This document shows positions 51,319-63,868 of a stretch of DNA of 64,000 nt, one piece after another. This stretch comes from Plantago ovata (lineage: Eukaryota > Streptophyta > Magnoliopsida > Lamiales > Plantaginaceae), in assembly GCA_028274465.1 (NCBI GenBank), contig CM051457.1:60450899-60514898 (forward strand). The letters run 5' to 3'. The position numbers and the translations under genes were made by a program. Every line of letters starts with the position of its first letter. Positions within the stretch are counted from its first letter, which is position 1. The notes under the pieces were generated by a model that was given only the letters and a program-made list of their open reading frames with translations, did not search any database and was not told the DNA's origin.

Positions 51319-51763
51319 ATGATGTCTCTAGGTGATGCTTCCCAGCTGAAGTTGGAAAACTACGAGAAATGGCGAAACAATATGATGCTACATCTAGAAG
51401 CCATTAGTGATGAAATGGTCACTGTCATTAATGATGGTCCACTCAAGATCACTAAAACCGTACCATCCTATCCACACTCCACAAAGGATTCGTCTGGAAA
51501 AGACATACCTGTTGGTGACCCAGTTGACAAGGTTGTGGAAAAACCAAGAGAGGAATGGACTTATGACGAAGCTAAAAGATTTCGTCTTGATGGCCAAGCT
51601 AGAAACATCATTATTTGGTCTACTCTAGACACCATATAGTGCAAACTGTGGGTGCTAAGACTGCTAAACATGCTTGGAAGATGGTTCAAGATTTGTGTGC
51701 TGGATCTGACAAAACCAAGGAAAACAAACTTGAAGTGCTGAAGTTGAAGTTTCAGAATTTCAA
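51319..51763 (+). pseudogene. Copia F gag, N-terminal part
   Basis: Starts MMSLGDASQLKLENYEKW, typical for copia gag, with EEWTYDEAKRFRLDGQARN. A TAG at 51637-51639 stops it, and a missing base soon after changes frame; the second piece has WKMVQDLCAGSDKTKENKLEVLK. Split at 51763 by a Mutator-like element. Copy G is continuous over the same region. Confidence 0.8.
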
Positions 51764-52907
51764 GGGTCCATTACATACAACACTTTTTGTTCAACGAAAT
51801 TACATTGGCCCCCTCATTATTCCCAAGTTTGCACTGAACAACTTCTTGTTCAATTTTATATAACCCCACGACTTTGACTTTTCATGCTCTAAATCGAGGA
51901 AAGTACCATTTTGCCCTCGTCGTAATTTTTGCTTTTGCTGCCATCCAAACAGCTTAAACTTTTTATTATTAGACATTCAACCCTTATATTTAATTTATTA
52001 CAAAATTAAAACTAAATATTTCAAAAGTAACCTACATAATTTAATATATTTCAAAGTGGTCCTAAAATTTATTTTAAAACAAGTCCCTACAAATATTATA
52101 TTTCAAAATAAGTCCTACATTATGAGAAAAATAAATAAATAAAAAATAACAGCTCCAAATCGGAGCTGTAAAACAGCTCCTCACTGGAGCTGTAAAAGCT
52201 CCGATTTCGAGCTGTAACAGCTCGAAATCGGAGCTTTTACAGCTCCAGTGAGCAGCTGTTTTACAGCTCCAAATCAGAGCAGAGCTGTAAAAGCTCCGAT
52301 TTGGAGCTGTTACAGCTCCAATTTGGCTCCGGTGAGGAGCTGTTTACAGCTCCAAATCGGAGCTGTAAAAGCTCCGGTTTAGAGCAGTTACAACTCCAAA
52401 TCGGAGCTATTTTCCAGCTCCGGTGAGGAGCTGTTTTACGGCTCCAAATCGGAGCTGTAAAACCTTCGATTTGGAAATGTTACAGCTCCAAATAGGAGCT
52501 GTAAAAGCTCCGATTTGGAGCTGTTACAGCTCCAATTCGGAGCTGTAAAACAGCTTCGGTGAGGAGCTGTTTACAGCTCCAATCGGAGCTATAAATGGCT
52601 CCTCACCGGAGCTGTAAAATTACTGCCTGATGGAATCCGGTGTCGGAATTTTTTCAGAACCGGAGATGAGAAAGAAGAAGAAGATAGAGAAAAGACTAAG
52701 AAAATTATAAAAGAAAAAGAAAAAGGAATAAACAAATAGAAGGAAAAAAAAGAGCTAAGGGCGTGTTTGTTTTGCCCAAACGGAAATTTGGGTTTTCTGC
52801 CGGTCAACATAAATCCGACTATTGGGGTTTATGGATGTAATTCTGGGAACAAGGAGGCTTTATATGCAAAGTGGTCCAATAGGAGGGTTAGTGTATGATA
52901 TTATGTC
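51764..52907. mobile_element. Non-autonomous Mutator-like element (MULE/MITE)
   Basis: 1144 bp inserted in copia gag with a 9-bp duplication GAATTTCAA (51755-51763, 52908-52916), the size expected for Mutator transposition. The two ends are degenerate inverted repeats of about 90 bp; matching blocks include CCCTC, TTTGCA, CTTGTT and ACCCC in the same order. No transposase. The centre is an array of AGCTCC/GGAGCT palindromes. Confidence 0.7.
52150..52618. repeat. AGCTCC/GGAGCT palindromic tandem array
   Basis: About 470 bp in which AGCTCC, GGAGCT and CAGCTGTT-like units alternate every 12-20 bp, separated by AAATC/GATTT or GTGAGG/CTCACT spacers. Each unit can pair with its neighbours. Confidence 0.85.
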
Positions 52908-54629
52908 GAATTTCAAACCAGGCGCTACTGAGTCATTGGAAGACTTCGATTTCAGATTTACAAAACTCTTATGAGTGAAATGGCTGCACTAGTTTCTTGA
53001 AGTTTCTACTCTGAGTTGTTCTCTCACCTTGCTGCTGTAAACTATGAGACAAAGCAAAGAGAAAATGTGTTTGCTGAAAACTCGCAAAACATTGCTCTTG
53101 CTGCAAAGCCTTCAACTTCTGAAAAAAAAGGATGAAAAAGAGCCTACTGATGAAAGTGCTCTAACTGTTAAAAATATGAGGAAATTCATTAGAAAGGAAC
53201 TTGAAAGGTGAAAGGCAAAAGAGAAGCTGAAAAAGCTTCTTGGCAACAACTATCACAAATACAAGCCTGAAGTTAGCTCGATGAACAAGAAAGCTCAGCA
53301 AGCCACTTCTTCTGAAGAACCAGCGGTTGGAAACGACCTTTGCTTCTATTGCAAAAAGCCTGGTCACTTCAAAGCCAATTGTCCCTTGCTGAAAGGCAAG
53401 TCTATTGACAAAATGAAGAAATTCAAAAAGGCTTTGATTTATGAAGAAAAGAAGAAGCTTCAAGCTAAGATTGATGCCTTGTGCATTGACACGAGTTCTG
53501 AAGATAGTGAGACAGAAGATTCAAATACTGAGGAAGAAACAACAATCGATGTTGAAATCGGCAAAGAAGTTTGTGGAATTGTTATGGAAGCATTTCCAGA
53601 CGTGTCTAATGTCGAATTCTGCCTCATGACTGATGAGGTAATTTCTCCAAACTCAGACTCAGATTTAGAAAGTTAAAATGAGATTAATCTTGATAGAATT
53701 CAAGGAGAAATTGAAAGATTTGAGAAAACTCTGAGCAAACAGCAAGAAAAAGTTCAGAATGCTGAATTCTTAGCAAAGCAAACAACTGAAAAGTATGTAG
53801 TGCTAAGTGTTGAATTAGAAAGAAAGGATGCTGAGATATTGCATCTTAAGAATCTAATTGCTGAAGCTATAGAGAAGAATGCTCAACTTTCAATAGAACT
53901 AAAGGAATATCAGCCCTCAATTTTAAAGTGACTTGCTGAGATACAAGAACTCAAGAAGATGAAGGTCAACTTCAAATCTTATGCAAACGCGAGTAACACA
54001 ATGACTGAATTGCAAACGTATCTAAGAGATCCTTCTCAGAATCAGATTGGTCAATCCGAGATTGCTCAAACAAGCAATCAGGAACCTTTGATCAAAACCA
54101 CCGTTGTTGCTACTCAAAGTAACCAAACCTCAAAAGATAAACAGGTTGCTGAAAAGGAAACTGTAAAAAAGGCACGATTACTGAAAAACGTAATCAGAAG
54201 TCATTTGCTGACAAACTTGAATCAAGTAAAGCTGCTGAGAAAAGAACTCAACATCCTCCTAAAAGTGGACTGGGTTACAAGAATAAGCAAAACCAACTTG
54301 TCCATGATTACAAGCAAAGTCAGCAAAGATACTTCAAGGATCAAACCAAATCCAAGCCTAAGAGTGCTAACAAGACTCAAAATGCTAGGACTAGAAGAAA
54401 CTTGGCTAGAAAAGAACTTACTGAAAAGTATGTTCAACAGAGAGGAATCCCAAATAAAACACCACACGATAAAGTGGATTTGAACAACAATGTTGAAAAG
54501 TCATTTGGTTCCAAGCCAACTAGTTCCTCAGCAAGTAGGAAACAAGTCAAGATTGAGAAAGTCAAGACTTGGGTTTCCACTGGACGTTTTCTTGAACATG
54601 TTAATGGACATACTATTTTGGATAATTAA
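52908..54629 (+). pseudogene. Copia F gag, C-terminal part with zinc knuckle
   Basis: Continues gag after the Mutator-like element. The first 250 bp are frameshifted. A CCHC knuckle CFYCKKPGHFKANC lies at 53341-53382, followed by an acidic Asp/Ser/Glu-rich segment and a long coiled coil (about 53690-53960) with stops at about 53674 and 53929. Later sequence is broken in three frames up to about 54630. The long coiled-coil gag is suggestive of a SIRE-like copia, but I cannot confirm this. Confidence 0.8.
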
Positions 54630-55884
54630 CTTGTTTGTTCTTGATTGTGTAGACATCACCACGGAGACAAACAATCCAATATGACATTTTGATAGTGGCT
54701 GCGGGAAGCACATGACAGACAACAAGAAGGACCTAATAAACTATAGACAGTGGTCTAAAGGTCCAACAATAAGGTTTGCCGGTGGAAAACTTGCCCCTAC
54801 AAAGGTTTTGGAGATGTAAAGATTGATTGCATAACAATCAAAGGAGTTCTACACGTCAAGAATCTCAAGTTTAACTTGTTTAGAATGAGTCAGTTTGCTG
54901 ACAAAGGCTATTTCATAAAAATCAAGAGTGACGAATGTAGACTCATTGACTTTGAGACCAAGAAGACAATTCTAATTGGTAAAAGAACTGGAAATCTATA
55001 TAATGTGGATTGGTCCTCAGCAATCATAGAAAAATGTTAGTTGCTGATCAAGGAGGCCTTGCTGAAAATGCATGGCTTTGGTATAAAAGAACAAGTCACC
55101 TGAATTTCAAGACGCTGAATACGCTGTCTAAGAAAGGACTTGTAGTTGGAATACCTAAGCTCACTTATAAGAAGGATGGAGTTTGCTCAACTTGTCAACA
55201 AGGGAAGCAAACAAAATCTTCTTTCAAGAATAAGTCAGTCCAGTCAACTTCAAAACCGTTGCAATTATTGCACATAGACTTGTTTGAATCCTCAGCAACA
55301 AGTTATGCAGGCAAGAAGTATGGTCTAGTTGTTGTGGATGATTACTCAAGATTTACTTGGGTTATATTCATCAAGCACAAATCAGAAACAAAGAATGAAA
55401 TACCTAACTTGTTGAACAAGCTTGAAGTCATGAAAAATGATAAGGTACAAATCATTCGAACTGACCATGGTACTGAGTTTGTTAACCAGTACATAACTGA
55501 GTATTGCACTTCCAAAGGCATACACCATCAGTTATCATCTGTAAGAACACCACAATAAAATGGAGTTGCTAAAAGGAAGAACAGGACCCTTAAGGAAGCT
55601 GCAATGACTATGCTTGCTGACACTAAAATAAGTGAATCCTATTGGGTTGAAGTTGTCAACACAGCTTGCTACACTCAGAATAGATGCTTAATCAACAAGG
55701 AGTACGATAAAACTCCATATGAGTTGTTCATTGGAAGACCTCAAAGTATCATACATCTAAGAGTGTTTGGTTGCAAGTGTTTTGTTCTTAACAATGGTAG
55801 AGAATACTTAAAAACATTTCAACCCAAGGAAGATGAGGATATATTTCTTGGTTACTCCTTACATACCAAAGCTTATAGAGTTTA
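54630..55884 (+). pseudogene. Copia F protease end and integrase
   Basis: Starts with the remains of the protease (SGCGKHMT at about 54690) and pre-integrase domain. The integrase has the zinc-binding HLNFK and CSTCQQGKQ, then LLHIDLF and IIRTDHGTEF with two catalytic Asp. At the third catalytic site a TAA stop (55556-55558) is followed by NGVAKRKNRT, in which the Glu is Lys. Both changes destroy activity. Interrupted at 55884 by a solo LTR. Confidence 0.85.
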
Positions 55885-58449
55885 TGTAACATCCTGTTTT
55901 GTTTTTTATTTAATTTTATTTATTTATTTTAATTGATTAATTACCCGAGTAATTTATTTATTTGGTAATTTAATTATTTTCCTTCCCGCTCTATCGAACT
56001 CGAACTAGAAGACTTTATTATTTAGTGGACCGTTCGTGGTTTCAGATTCGGACTAGTTATTAATTCATTTGCAAGACTGGACTTGACCCTTTGTTTTGAT
56101 CCATCTCGTTTGGCCCAAGTCTTGGCCCAAGTCAAACCCTAAATGTAGAATCCCACCCAAACCTCATTCCTTTCCCCTCCTCCTCTTCTCTCACGCAGCC
56201 ACTAAAGAAAAAGAAAGAAACAATTCAGTTTCTTGAGCATCACCATTTTCAACATCATCACGCAGCCATCACCATCAACGCTTCGCACATCATCATCACC
56301 GGATTAGTCACAGACCGGGCCGTAATTTCCCCTTGCTCCGTCCAGCGCCTCTGCTCTGTTTTTCGCTCTGTCACATCTCCGTTTTCGGCTCTGTTTCTGT
56401 CCCGTCTCCGCCGCACTGACCCGTCCCGATCTGCTCTGTCCTTGTTTGCTCCGATTCATCTGCTCGTCGGCTCCGTTTATGTTCCATATTCACTCGCCCT
56501 CTCCGTCTCATTTTTGGTAAGATATCACTATGCTCTGTTTTCTTCGATTTCATTCTATCTTCTCCTACGACTTCTATTCATTTCTGATTTAATTCAAATC
56601 AGTTCGTGCTTGTTAACTGTAGGTTTGTTCGATGTTCTATTCGACTCTTTCATTCCAATCCGTTCGAAGGTAAGGATTGCAGTTTTCGTTTTGTTCTTTT
56701 TCATTTTGGAAGATTATGCCCTGTTATGTTTCTGGTCGTGGAACTTGAACCCTACCTCGATTATGGACCAATCTGGACTGATCTGGGATCATCTTTTGCA
56801 CTGGATTTGATGAATTCTGACTAGCATTAGCTGAATTGAAATGGTGTTGAGTTCGATTGGACAATTTCGTAATGTTAGGTTCCTGCCGGGGTTAATCTGT
56901 GAATTCTGAAAAATTTAAGGACCCGTTTAAATTATCTTTGACCAATGTTGACTGACCTTGGACTAGATTAAGAGTTTTGTTGGTTTCTGAGGGTTGTTTT
57001 GCATGTTATGAAAGTTGTGGGACTTGGTTATGGTTTCTGAAATTAGAAAAAAAAAAGAACTTTTCTGCAAATTCTGATTTAAGGGTAAAACTGTCTTTTC
57101 GCTTGATATTGTGTGTTTTGGAGATAGTTGGAGTTTTTGGTGAACTGTTGTGTTGATTCGGAAACTTGTGAGTTTAATGTGTAATTTCTTAAACTTAAAG
57201 GAGTTTTTCTGCATTTGTTTTATGAAGGGAAAAATGGTAATTTTACTATTGAGAGCGTTTTGGTAATTTCAAGAGTTGAGTTAAAGTGTGTTTTCTGAAA
57301 ACCGTACACTTAAGTAATTTTTGTCTTTGATCTTTCTAACCAATTGACTTGCTAGATTAGTTGGTTTGTGTTTGAGGGTATAACCTAGAGATCCCGAGTT
57401 TGAACCCAACCTTCGCCACTTCTCCACTGACCTTTTGCTTTTATCCGTTTAACTTTCGTTTCAGCTTCTAGTTAGTAACTAGACACTTTCTGTTTAGGTG
57501 TTCTGTTCATTAGCTCTTAAGTTGTTGTGCTTTCGTGGACCGTTGCTCGCAAAGTTTAAGGTGAGTGTTCACCTCAAAGTTTGTTTGTTTTTAAAACCTA
57601 GAAGGCTATGTGCTATGCATGTTTTGGTTGTATTCTGTTTGGTACTGACTCTTCTACATGAACATTTCTCGATATCTCGAGTACTATCTGTTACTGTTTG
57701 TATATTCTGTTTGTCTGTATATGTTCTGTCAGTTTCTGTGTGATCGGTCGATTAGGTAGTAATTAGGTAGACTTGGGTAGTGTGGACTATCGGGTTTATT
57801 TAGTTATTGCCTAGTCTATTCCCTTTCAGACGCGAGGCAGAAGTCGCTGAGGTCTATTAGGGTCCTAGGATCTGTTTCCCCAAAGTAGACGGGGCTCTGT
57901 TCTATCTAGAGTTGTTAACCCTCTGGAGGGAGTTACAAGGGCATTCTGGGAGTAAGAGTAACAAGGCGGGCTGCACCAACGGACGTCACTTATCTGTTTC
58001 TGTCTGTCTCTTTGTTCTGTTATCTGCTTCTGTTATTGTCTTACTTGCTACAAATGTTTTGTTTTCAAAACTGTTTACTTTTATGTCTTTTTAAATAGAA
58101 CCTCACTGAGATCCTTTATCTCACACTCTTTCTGTTTTCAAAATCTCTTCCTTGTAGATTCTGCTGAAGGAGACCGAGTCTAGGCATCCAGCGACTGAGA
58201 GTGGGAACTGGGACTTTCTTTGGGATTTATTTGTTTTTTTTTATATAAGAAGGAAAACTATTTATATTCTTCACTATCCGTTACATTCTTTTGAAATTTT
58301 TATAGTTACTGTTGGATATTTTGAGTCTGTTTGCGCATTGGCGCCAAATTCTGTTATTGCATTTATTGTGGACCGTTGTCCTTTGGATTATTTCAAATGT
58401 TTACTTTTTCGATAAAAAATATTTTATTTTAAAATCCGATATCGTTACA
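55885..58449 (+). mobile_element. Large solo LTR (2565 bp), possibly Tekay/Del-type chromovirus
   Basis: Begins TGTAACATCC and ends CGTTACA, with TSD GTTTA (55880-55884 and 58450-58454). The TGTAAC...GTTACA ends and length over 2 kb fit Tekay/Del gypsy LTRs, whose LTRs usually start TGTAACA. No internal coding region. Open frames inside are short and unsupported. The copia frame is restored exactly across the insertion. Confidence 0.75.
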
Positions 58450-58942
58450 GTTTACTACAAGAAATCACAAAAGATTGAAAAATCAGTGCATGTTGTATTC
58501 CAAGAAAAGAAGCAAGGAGTTCATACTGAGAAAGAAGTCTCAGAATGTATGAAGAAGTTGATCATACAAGAACAGGAAGCTGAGAAAAGAGCTGGAAAAG
58601 CTAAAATCATTGAGCTAGATTATGAATCTGACGATGAAAGACCTAAGCCAAGTAATGACAAGATGAATATAGTTCATGATAAAGAATTTCCAGCAAAAGA
58701 CTCAGTTGCTCCTGAGGTTGCTGAAATAGAGAAATCACATGTGCATACTGATGAGTTACCACACTCCAACAACACTGAATAAGTGATTGCTGATGAATCA
58801 ATACCAGTAGAGACACAACCAGAAACCAGTAGTACTGAACAAGTGCATGCTGAAGAGTCACATGCTGAAACACATACATATCCAGATCCAAAGAGAAAAA
58901 AGCCTGTTAATAAGTGGATTAGAGATCATCCCTCTCGGAATG
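58450..58942 (+). pseudogene. Copia F integrase C-terminus and linker to RT
   Basis: Resumes with KKSQKIEKSVHVVF, an integrase C-terminal signature, then the acidic linker to NKWIRDHPS, which precedes RT in copia elements. A TAA at 58780-58782 interrupts it. Cut at 58942 by the inverted LTR fragment, so copy F has no RT. Confidence 0.8.
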
Positions 58943-59488
58943 TGTTGGTCCATTTAAACAAGAAGAAAAGACAGGAGGGGGGGGTGAATAGTGTTTTCAA
59001 ACTTTTCGTTGTTTAAAACTTTCTCAGCAAGTACTTATTACTTTTCAGTAATGAGTTTGCTGATACTTCACTTTCTCAGCAAGTGCTTGTTACTTTTCAG
59101 TAATGAGTTTGCTAATACTTAAAAACAGAGTGCAGAACTCTTTTACGATAAGTGCTTTTGTCAGAAAGCTTGTTTCAGCAAGTAAACAGATTGACAGTGT
59201 AAAACAATGTAGAATGCTGCAAGATAATTGCAGAAATGTAAATCACACAAACACTTTTATAGTGGTATTTGAGAGTGGCTTAATCTCTCAACTAATCCAC
59301 TTTGTCCTTTCTAGGACTGAATCCACTATAATAAGATATGAGGTTCCTTACAAATCCTATCACTAATGATTCTCGGAAACGAAAGCACACTTGCCTTGTT
59401 TCCAACCTAAACTAGAGAACTAAACCTTGTTCTCCACCAAACTTGGGACACTTAATCAGCAAAACTATACTTGATTAATTCCCCCTGA
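58943..59488 (-). repeat. Inverted fragment of the copia LTR
   Basis: Reverse complement of the last part of the F LTR (about 50680-51211), starting TGTTGGTCC. Contains a 52-bp tandem duplication (59018-59069 and 59070-59120) with TTTCTCAGCAAGT and TTTTCAGTAATGAGTTTGCT. It ends abruptly inside the LTR at about 59488, directly joined to copy G gag. Confidence 0.8.
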
Positions 59489-60360
59489 AGTTGAAAGAAG
59501 CTTTCCTCACATGACCACAGATACTGGTGAAAAGGAAACTGTGTTAGGAGAACTGGTCGACACTGTCGTACCAAAACCAAGAGAGGAATGGACTTCAGAT
59601 GAAGCCAAAAGATTCCGTCTTGATGGCCAAGCAAGAAACATCATCATTCGATCTCCTCCAGATACTATACAGTGCAAACTGTGGGGTGCTAAAAATGCTA
59701 AGGAAGCTTGGAAAATGGTTCAAGATTTTTGTGTTGGATCTGACAAAACCAAGGAAAACAAACTCGAAGTACTAAAGTTAAATATTCAAAACTTCAAACA
59801 AGGTGCCAATGAGTCACTGGAAGACTTGGATTTCAGATTCACAACTCTTGTGAGTGAAATGGCTGCCTTAGGTGTTGGAAACTTCTATTCAGATTATGAA
59901 AAGGTGAAAACCATTATCAGAAGTTTGAATCAAGAATGTATCCACACTCAGAACTTCTACTACAATCAAGGAATGCCAAACATCACTCCAACTGAGTTGT
60001 TCTCTCACCTTGCTACTGTCAACTATGAGACAAAGCAGAGAGAAAGTGTGTTTGCTGAAAAATCGCAAAACATTGCTCTTGTTGCCAAGCCGTCATCTTC
60101 TGAAATGAAGAATGACAAAGAGCCTGCTGATGAAAATGCTCTTGCAGTTAGAAACATGAAGAAATTCATAAGTAAAGAACTTGAAAGGCGAAAAGCAAAA
60201 GAGAAGCTGAAAAAGCATCTTGGTAACAGCTACCATAAGTACAAGAATGAAGCTAGCTCGTTGAACAAGCAAGCTCAGCAAGAAAACTCCTCTGAAGAAC
60301 CAGCAGTTGGCAATGATCTTTGCTTTTATTGCAAAAAGCCTGGACACTTCAAAGCAAACT
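59489..60360 (+). pseudogene. Copia G gag, 5'-truncated
   Basis: Open for 285 codons (59511-60368) from within gag: EEWTSDEAKRFRLDGQARN, WKMVQDFCVGSDKTKENK, DLDFRFTTLVSEMAALG, then a Lys-rich stretch and CFYCKKPGHFKAN. It lacks about the first 50 residues, the LTR and the primer site. The zinc knuckle is cut before its last Cys by unrelated filler. Confidence 0.82.
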
Positions 60361-60452
60361 CATTTTGATGAGCTCTTCATTCGTACTTGTCTTCAACCAA
60401 CCAGGGTCTGATCGTACTTTCTTCCTTCTTCGTTTTTCATTTACTAGACTGT
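60361..60452. other. Filler DNA in copia G gag
   Basis: 92 bp with no match to copy F at this position; it replaces about 150 bp of gag, including the last zinc ligand. Probably a deletion repaired with inserted sequence. Confidence 0.55.
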
Positions 60453-61690
60453 AGAAAGTTCAGACACTGAAGAAGAGGAAGCTACTCTGGACGTAGAGAT
60501 AGGCAAAGAAGTGTGTGGAATTGCCTTGGAAGCTTACCCAGATGTGTCAAACTACGAGTTCTGCCTCATGGCCGATCAGGTAAATTTTCCTACCTCAAAC
60601 TCTGATTCAGAAAGTGAAGATGATATTGACCTTGATAGAATTCAAGGAGAAATCAAAACATTTGAGAAAACTCTGAGCAAACAGCAAGAGAAACTACAGA
60701 ATGCTGAACTTCTGACTAAGCAAACTACTGAAAAGTACGTTGTGCTGAGCGTTGAGTCAGAAAAGAAGGATGATGAAATATTGCATCTCAAAACGCTAGT
60801 TGCTGAAACTACAGAGAAAAATACTCAAATGGCAATAGAATTGGAAGAATATCAATCCTCAATTCTAAAGTTACTTGCTGAAATACAAGAGATGAAAAAG
60901 ATGAAAGTCAATTTCAAATCTTATGCGAATGCTAGTAACACGCTAACTGAACTAAACTCTTATCTGAGAGATCCATCTCAGAAAGAAGGTTTAGGTGCCA
61001 CTTATGAAGGTGATGATGTGATACCTTTGTTCGTGCTACTGATAGTGGTCAAGCAGAACTCTATCAAATTGGTCAATCTAAGGTTGCTGAAATAAGCAAT
61101 CAAGTACCTATGACAAAGAAACCCGCTGTTGCTACGAAAATAACAAGACTTCAAAAGGAAAACAGGTTGCTGAAAAACAATTTGATCAGAAAAAAGATGC
61201 TGAAAAGCATTCCGCCAAAGAAGTCGCTTAAAAGAAATTTGTTAAGTTAAAAGGCAAGATTACTAACAAAAGTAATTAGAAGTCCATGCTGACAAACCTG
61301 AATCAAGTAAGGCTGCTGAGACAAAAATTCAGCATACTCCGAAAAGTGGACTTGGTTACAAAACCAAGCAAAGTCAACTCTTTCACGAGTATAAGCAGAG
61401 TCAGCAAAGATACTTCAAAGAGCTGAACAAATCCAAGCCCAAGAGTACTGACAATACTCAGAATGCTAGGACTAGAAGAAACCTTGCTAGAAAACTTACT
61501 GAAAAGTATGTTCAGCAAAAGGGTCAACAAAACAAGACACCACATCAAAAAGTGGATTTAATCAGCAATGATCAAAAGACGTTTGGTTCTACACCATCTA
61601 GCTCCTGAGCAAGTAGAAAACAAGTCAAGATTGAAAAAGTCAAGACTTGGGTTTCCACTGGACGTTTTCTTGAACATGTTAATGGACATC
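60453..61690 (+). pseudogene. Copia G gag C-terminal coiled coil and linker
   Basis: Open from 60511 to 61095: PDVSNYEFCLMAD, then a coiled coil (about 60640-60900) parallel to copy F but without its stops. Frameshifts after 61000; matching pieces of the basic linker continue to about 61690. Confidence 0.75.
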
Positions 61691-63171
61691 CAATCTTGGA
61701 TAATTAACTTGTTTGCTCTTGATTGTGCAGACTTCAGCCACGGAGACAAACATGGAATTTGGCACTTTGACAGTGGTTGCGGAAAGCACATGACATGCAA
61801 TAAGAAAAACCTTATAAACTATAGACGGTGGTCTAAAGGTTCAACAATAAGGTTCGCTGGTGGAGGCTTTTGTTCTACTAAAGGCTATGGTGATGTGAAG
61901 TTAGGGTGCATCACTATTTCAGGAGTTCTTTATGTCAAAAATCTTAAGTTTAACCTTTTCAGCATGAGTCAGTTTGCTAACAAAGGTTATTTCATCAAAA
62001 TCAAAAATGATGAATGTAAACTTATTGACTTTGAGACAAAGAAGGTAATCATGGTTGCTAGAAGATCAGGAGGTCTATATACCGTAGAATGGTCTTCAGC
62101 AATCATTGAAAAATGTCTTATCTCAGAACATGATTGCCTTGCTGAAAAAGCATGGTTATGGCATAAACGAACTAGTCACCTAAATTTCAAGACGTTGAGT
62201 AAGATGTCTAAAAAGGCACTTGTAGTTGGATTACCTAGGGTTACTTTTAAGAAGGATGGTGTTTGCACTGCATGCCAGCAAGGTAAGCAAACCAAAACTT
62301 CTTTCAAGAACAAGGCAGTATCGTCAACTACAAAACCTTTACAACTCTTGCACATGGACTTGTTTGAATCTTCTTCAACAAGCTATGCTGGTAAGAAGTA
62401 CGATCTGGTGGTGGTAGATGATTATTCAAGGTTCACTTGGATAATTTTCATCAAACATAAGTTTGAAACAAGGACTGAAATACCTAACTTGCTGAATAAG
62501 CTCGAAGTCAAAATTGACAAGGTAAAATCATCAGAACAGATCATGGTACTGAGTTTGGAAACCAGTACATAACTGAGTATTGCACTTCAAAAGGCATACA
62601 ACATCAGTTATCCTCGGTAAGGACACCGCAACAAAATGGTGTTGCTGAAAGGAAGAGTCGTACCCTTAAGGAAGCAGCTAAAACCATGCTTGCTGACACT
62701 GAAATAAGTGAAGCTTATTGGGTTGAAGCGATTAATACCGCTTACTATACTCAAAATAGATGTTTGATAACTAAGGAATACAACAAAACTCCCTATGAGT
62801 TATTTGTTGGAAGACCTCCTAACATCACTCATCTAAGAGTATTTGGTTACAACTGCTTTGTTCTTAACAATGGTAGAGAATATTTAAAGACATTTCAACC
62901 AAAGGCAGATGAAGCGATATTTCTTGGTTACTACTTACATAGCAAAGCTTATAGTGTTTACAACAAAAAGGCACAAAAGATTGAAGAATCAGTGCATGTT
63001 GTATTCTATGAAAAGACACAAGGAGTTCCTGCTGAAAAAGAAATATCAGATTGTATGAAGAAACTACTCATACACGAGCAAAGAACTGAATTCAATGCTG
63101 GAAATGTCAAACCTATTGAACATAATGATGATCGGACAATGACACTCCAACACCAAGTCATGTCAAGATAA
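61691..63171 (+). pseudogene. Copia G protease and integrase
   Basis: Protease motif HFDSGCGKHMT at about 61760, pre-integrase HKRTSHLNFKTL and CTACQQGKQ, then LLHMDLFES. A one-base deletion at about 62523 shifts the frame before RTDHGTEF. The catalytic Glu is kept (NGVAERKSRT), unlike copy F. The integrase C-terminus (KKAQKIEESVHVVF) is intact to 63170. Confidence 0.85.
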
Positions 63172-63868
63172 ATGTAGTTCATGATAAGGAATTCCTGGCT
63201 AAAGACGCACTTGCTCCAGATGTTGCTGAAACTACGCAACCCCTTGTGCCTACTAACGAGTTATCTCAAACCAGCAATACTGAACAAGTAGTTGCTGATG
63301 AACCTATTTCAGTGGAGACACAAACAGATACCAGTAGTACTAAACAAGTACATGCTGAAGAGTCACATACTAAAACGCAAACATATCCAGATCCTAAGAG
63401 CAGAACACCTGTTAACAAATGGATTAGAGATCATCCCTCTAAGGATATGATTGGTGATATTGACAAACGCCAAATGACTAGATCCAAAGTATCTACCAAC
63501 CAAGAACTTGCTGAAGAAGCAATTGTTGTTGAGGTAGAAGCTTTGTTCTCTTACTTTGTTTCAGAAATTGAGCCCAAAATCATAGAAGAAGCTTTAAAGC
63601 ATTCTGAATGGATCAAGGCAATGCAAGAAGAACTGGATCAATTTGAAAGGAACTAAGTCTGGAAACTTGTACCCCTTGCTGAAGGAAAGAAAGCAATTGG
63701 TAAAAAGTGGGTGTTCAGAAACAAGTTGAGCGAGTCTGGTGAAGTAACAAGGAATAAAGCACGTTTAGTTGCTCAAGGTTATTGCCAGACTGAAGGATTG
63801 GATTATGATGAGTCTTATGCACCAGTTGCAAGATTGGATGCTATTAGACTTTTCTTAGTCTTTGCTGC
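63172..63868 (+). pseudogene. Copia G reverse transcriptase, N-terminal part
   Basis: Linker with NKWIRDHPS, then the copia RT start: EALKHSEWIKAMQEELDQF, a TAA at 63654-63656, then KWVFRNKL, KARLVAQGY and YAPVARLDAIR. Cut at 63868 by an incoming LTR before the catalytic region. Confidence 0.85.

Noticed and set aside
52150-52618. Regularly spaced repeats that could suggest a CRISPR array
   Set aside because: The units are palindromic hexamers with variable, related spacers inside a eukaryotic transposon; there are no unique spacers and no cas genes.
56371-58094. Several 60-120 codon frames inside the large solo LTR
   Set aside because: Short, hydrophobic or low-complexity, on both strands, with no matches to known retroelement proteins; LTR non-coding sequence explains them.
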